A stretch of DNA of 64,000 bases from Drosophila persimilis (Eukaryota; Arthropoda; Insecta; Diptera; Drosophilidae), in NCBI RefSeq assembly GCF_003286085.1, contig NW_020825298.1:5456001-5520000 (forward strand), read 5' to 3'. Every line of letters begins with the position of its first letter. The stretch's first letter is position 1. The position numbers and the translations under genes were made by a program. The notes under the pieces are model-generated. The model saw only the letters and a list, made by a program, of their open reading frames with translations, searched no databases and had not been told where the DNA came from. This document shows, piece after piece, positions 62,433 to 64,000 of this stretch.

Positions 62433-64000
62433 CAGTTTTTTCGATCCTGTGCACATATGTACATCTATTGTAGTTTTTTCTCCAGTAAACCTCCTCCAGT
62501 TTTTGCAAAGATTCTATTGCAGCTTAGATTCCCTAACCCCAATGGCGAAAGATCAGCGAAAACAAAACACTTGCATTCCCACAATTAGCATTGCATTCGC
62601 TGTAAGAAGCAACGGTAACTGCAGTTGCTCCAGACAGAGCAGGAAAGGCACGGTGGCTTTTCGGCCGAAGCTCTGAATACCCTAGCAGATCTATCAATCT
62701 ATAATCTATACAGCTCAAAATGACCTGCTTCTTGACAAAATATAAGGATCAAAGTCTCAATTCAAGATATGTATACATATGACGATAAATTTCGCTTACG
62801 ATATGAGCGTTACAAACATTTGGTACAAATCGAAATACCTCCTATAGAAGGGTAAAGAAACGACAACCAACATGTAAATTACGGCCCGTGGCTGATGTCA
62901 GTCAATTTTAACATTTTTACAAAGCATCTTCAACAGAAGCGGCAGCGCTTAACGTCGTCGTCAATTAAGCAACTGTAAATTAAACAGTGGCTGACTGCAC
63001 AGAAAAAGAGAGAGCAGATTAGTGAAATGGGGGTATGATCACCAGGTAATACGTTGGATGTATTCAATACTCCTCTCTACAATTAAAAGTGGTGTTTTAT
63101 TTACAGAAAATCCGGAAAGTAATCAATCGAGTTTTAGCTAAGAATATTACTTAGACCCAACTGCAGAGCCTACACAATATACCCCCTTGAAGCTAAAGTA
63201 AAGGGTAGGCAACATGCATATGCACATCAACTCCCACGCTCTCACACTCTCCTACTCGCTCCCTCTCTTCATACACACACATACAGTGGTTTGAGCAGCT
63301 CTTGCTTTCCCTTTACGTTTCTCTCTCTTTGGCTGCCTTCACTGTGACGTAGGCCCCCGCCGACCTGCGTTGGGGCGTTTCTCACTCTCCCATTCTCTCT
63401 CTCTCCCTCTCTCTCTCAAGCAGGCATAGACATGCACACTTGTGTCGTTTTCACTCGCTCGGTTGGGGTCTGCTGGCCCCCGCCAGCCAGCCGTTCGCTT
63501 GCTGCGCGGCTCTGGCCGCCTGTTCCCTCGTATCGCGTAGAGGGACCTGCCTCAATGTTGCGCGTTCACTTTTAGGGAGCCTACACCGTAAAAATTAGCG
63601 CCGCTGTGGCGTTTTTTTTGTTTTTTCTGGATTTCCATCCAATCCCTCCCCCGAATTGGAGTTTGAGCACCTCCGTTTGGTGGCCTGTAGAGGCGCCGCT
63701 TCGAGTTTTGGCGCCTGCGTGGAGTGCAACGGTTTTGCAGCTTTGTCGCTTGCAGCTTAGTGGCGACTTTTGGACGACTCTGTAGCTGGGGCTATGAAGA
63801 AAGCAGAATGCGCCAGAAGGCTGGACGGATGGGAAGTTGCTTAGAAGCGCTGCCCACCCGCAAACGACCCGGGGGCCAGAACTGTGGTGGCTGTGTGGCC
63901 TTGACATTTGACTTCGACTCCTCCTTCTCCCTCCCCGACGAGTTGGATCAAGCCGTCGTGTGGCAATGCATGTATGGCATATGCCCTGCAAAAAATTGAG
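62433..64000. other. Intergenic DNA with promoter-like CT/GA-rich tract
   Basis: No gene is supported. From about 63.22 to 63.55 kb runs of CTCTCT and GC-rich words (GTGACGTAGGCCCCCGCC) form a segment like the internal promoter block at 51.6-51.9 kb. Open frames on both strands from 63.58 kb to the window end are GC-rich shadows without recognisable domains. The tract may be the promoter of a gene beyond the right edge. Confidence 0.5.

Noticed and set aside
63581-63999. Opposite-strand frames at the right edge
   Set aside because: GC-rich shadow frames covering each other; no known domain and cut by the window end.
1-64000. tRNA, rRNA, CRISPR array, LTR element or intact DNA transposon
   Set aside because: No cloverleaf with A/B boxes, no spaced identical repeats, no long terminal repeats, and no reverse transcriptase, integrase or transposase motif was seen on either strand.

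Overview
This window is nuclear DNA from a fruit fly of the genus Drosophila, most likely subgenus Sophophora. The species is not fixed by the sequence: the low-complexity parts of Caudal look different from what I remember of D. melanogaster, and an obscura-group or similar species is only a guess. The reasons for Drosophila are short introns with GTRAGT/YAG ends, long AT-rich introns with GA/CA microsatellites and ACATATGTATGTA tracts, CAA/CAG-rich untranslated leaders, and four recognisable fly genes in a row: caudal, Pomp, varicose and a CG9328/FAM107-like gene. From memory this is the gene order at cytological region 38E of D. melanogaster.

Layout. 1-3.5 kb: no gene seen. About 3.56-20.25 kb, plus strand: caudal, with two coding exons separated by a 13.9-kb intron that should hold its embryonic enhancers and contains at least seven exact TTTATGGC (Caudal-type) sites. 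20.3-25.6 kb: intergenic. 25.7-26.8 kb, plus strand: the proteasome assembly chaperone Pomp, behind a housekeeping promoter made of Motif 6, DRE and Motif 1 elements. 26.85-35.86 kb, minus strand: the septate-junction MAGUK varicose, nine coding exons, complete at 637 residues, tail to tail with Pomp. About 37.5-58.9 kb, plus strand: a FAM107-domain gene with a distant non-coding first exon, a second start at 53.2 kb and three coding exons. 59.3-61.3 kb, minus strand: a 449-residue coiled-coil protein that resembles the nexin-dynein regulatory complex subunit DRC9/IQCG. 61.6-62.4 kb, plus strand: a two-exon orphan gene divergent from it across a 290-bp shared promoter. 62.4-64 kb: no gene, but a GA/CT-rich promoter-like tract.

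Most notable observations. (1) The caudal stop codon TGA is followed by C, the leaky context, and the same frame then stays open for 82 more codons with coding-like Ala/His/Asn/Gly composition, which suggests programmed stop-codon readthrough of a homeodomain regulator. (2) About 300-400 bp upstream of Pomp is a diverged relative of a block upstream of the FAM107-like gene; both carry Motif 6-like cores and a Motif 1 site or its remnant, so a promoter module may have been copied or moved. (3) The FAM107-like and DRC9-like genes meet tail to tail on one near-palindromic AATAAA/TTTATT signal. (4) The DRC9-like and orphan genes share a small divergent promoter with three TGTCATTT repeats.

Exons were joined by eye from splice consensus and reading-frame continuity. 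No alignment or database search was possible. I saw no tRNA, rRNA, CRISPR array, or intact transposable element.
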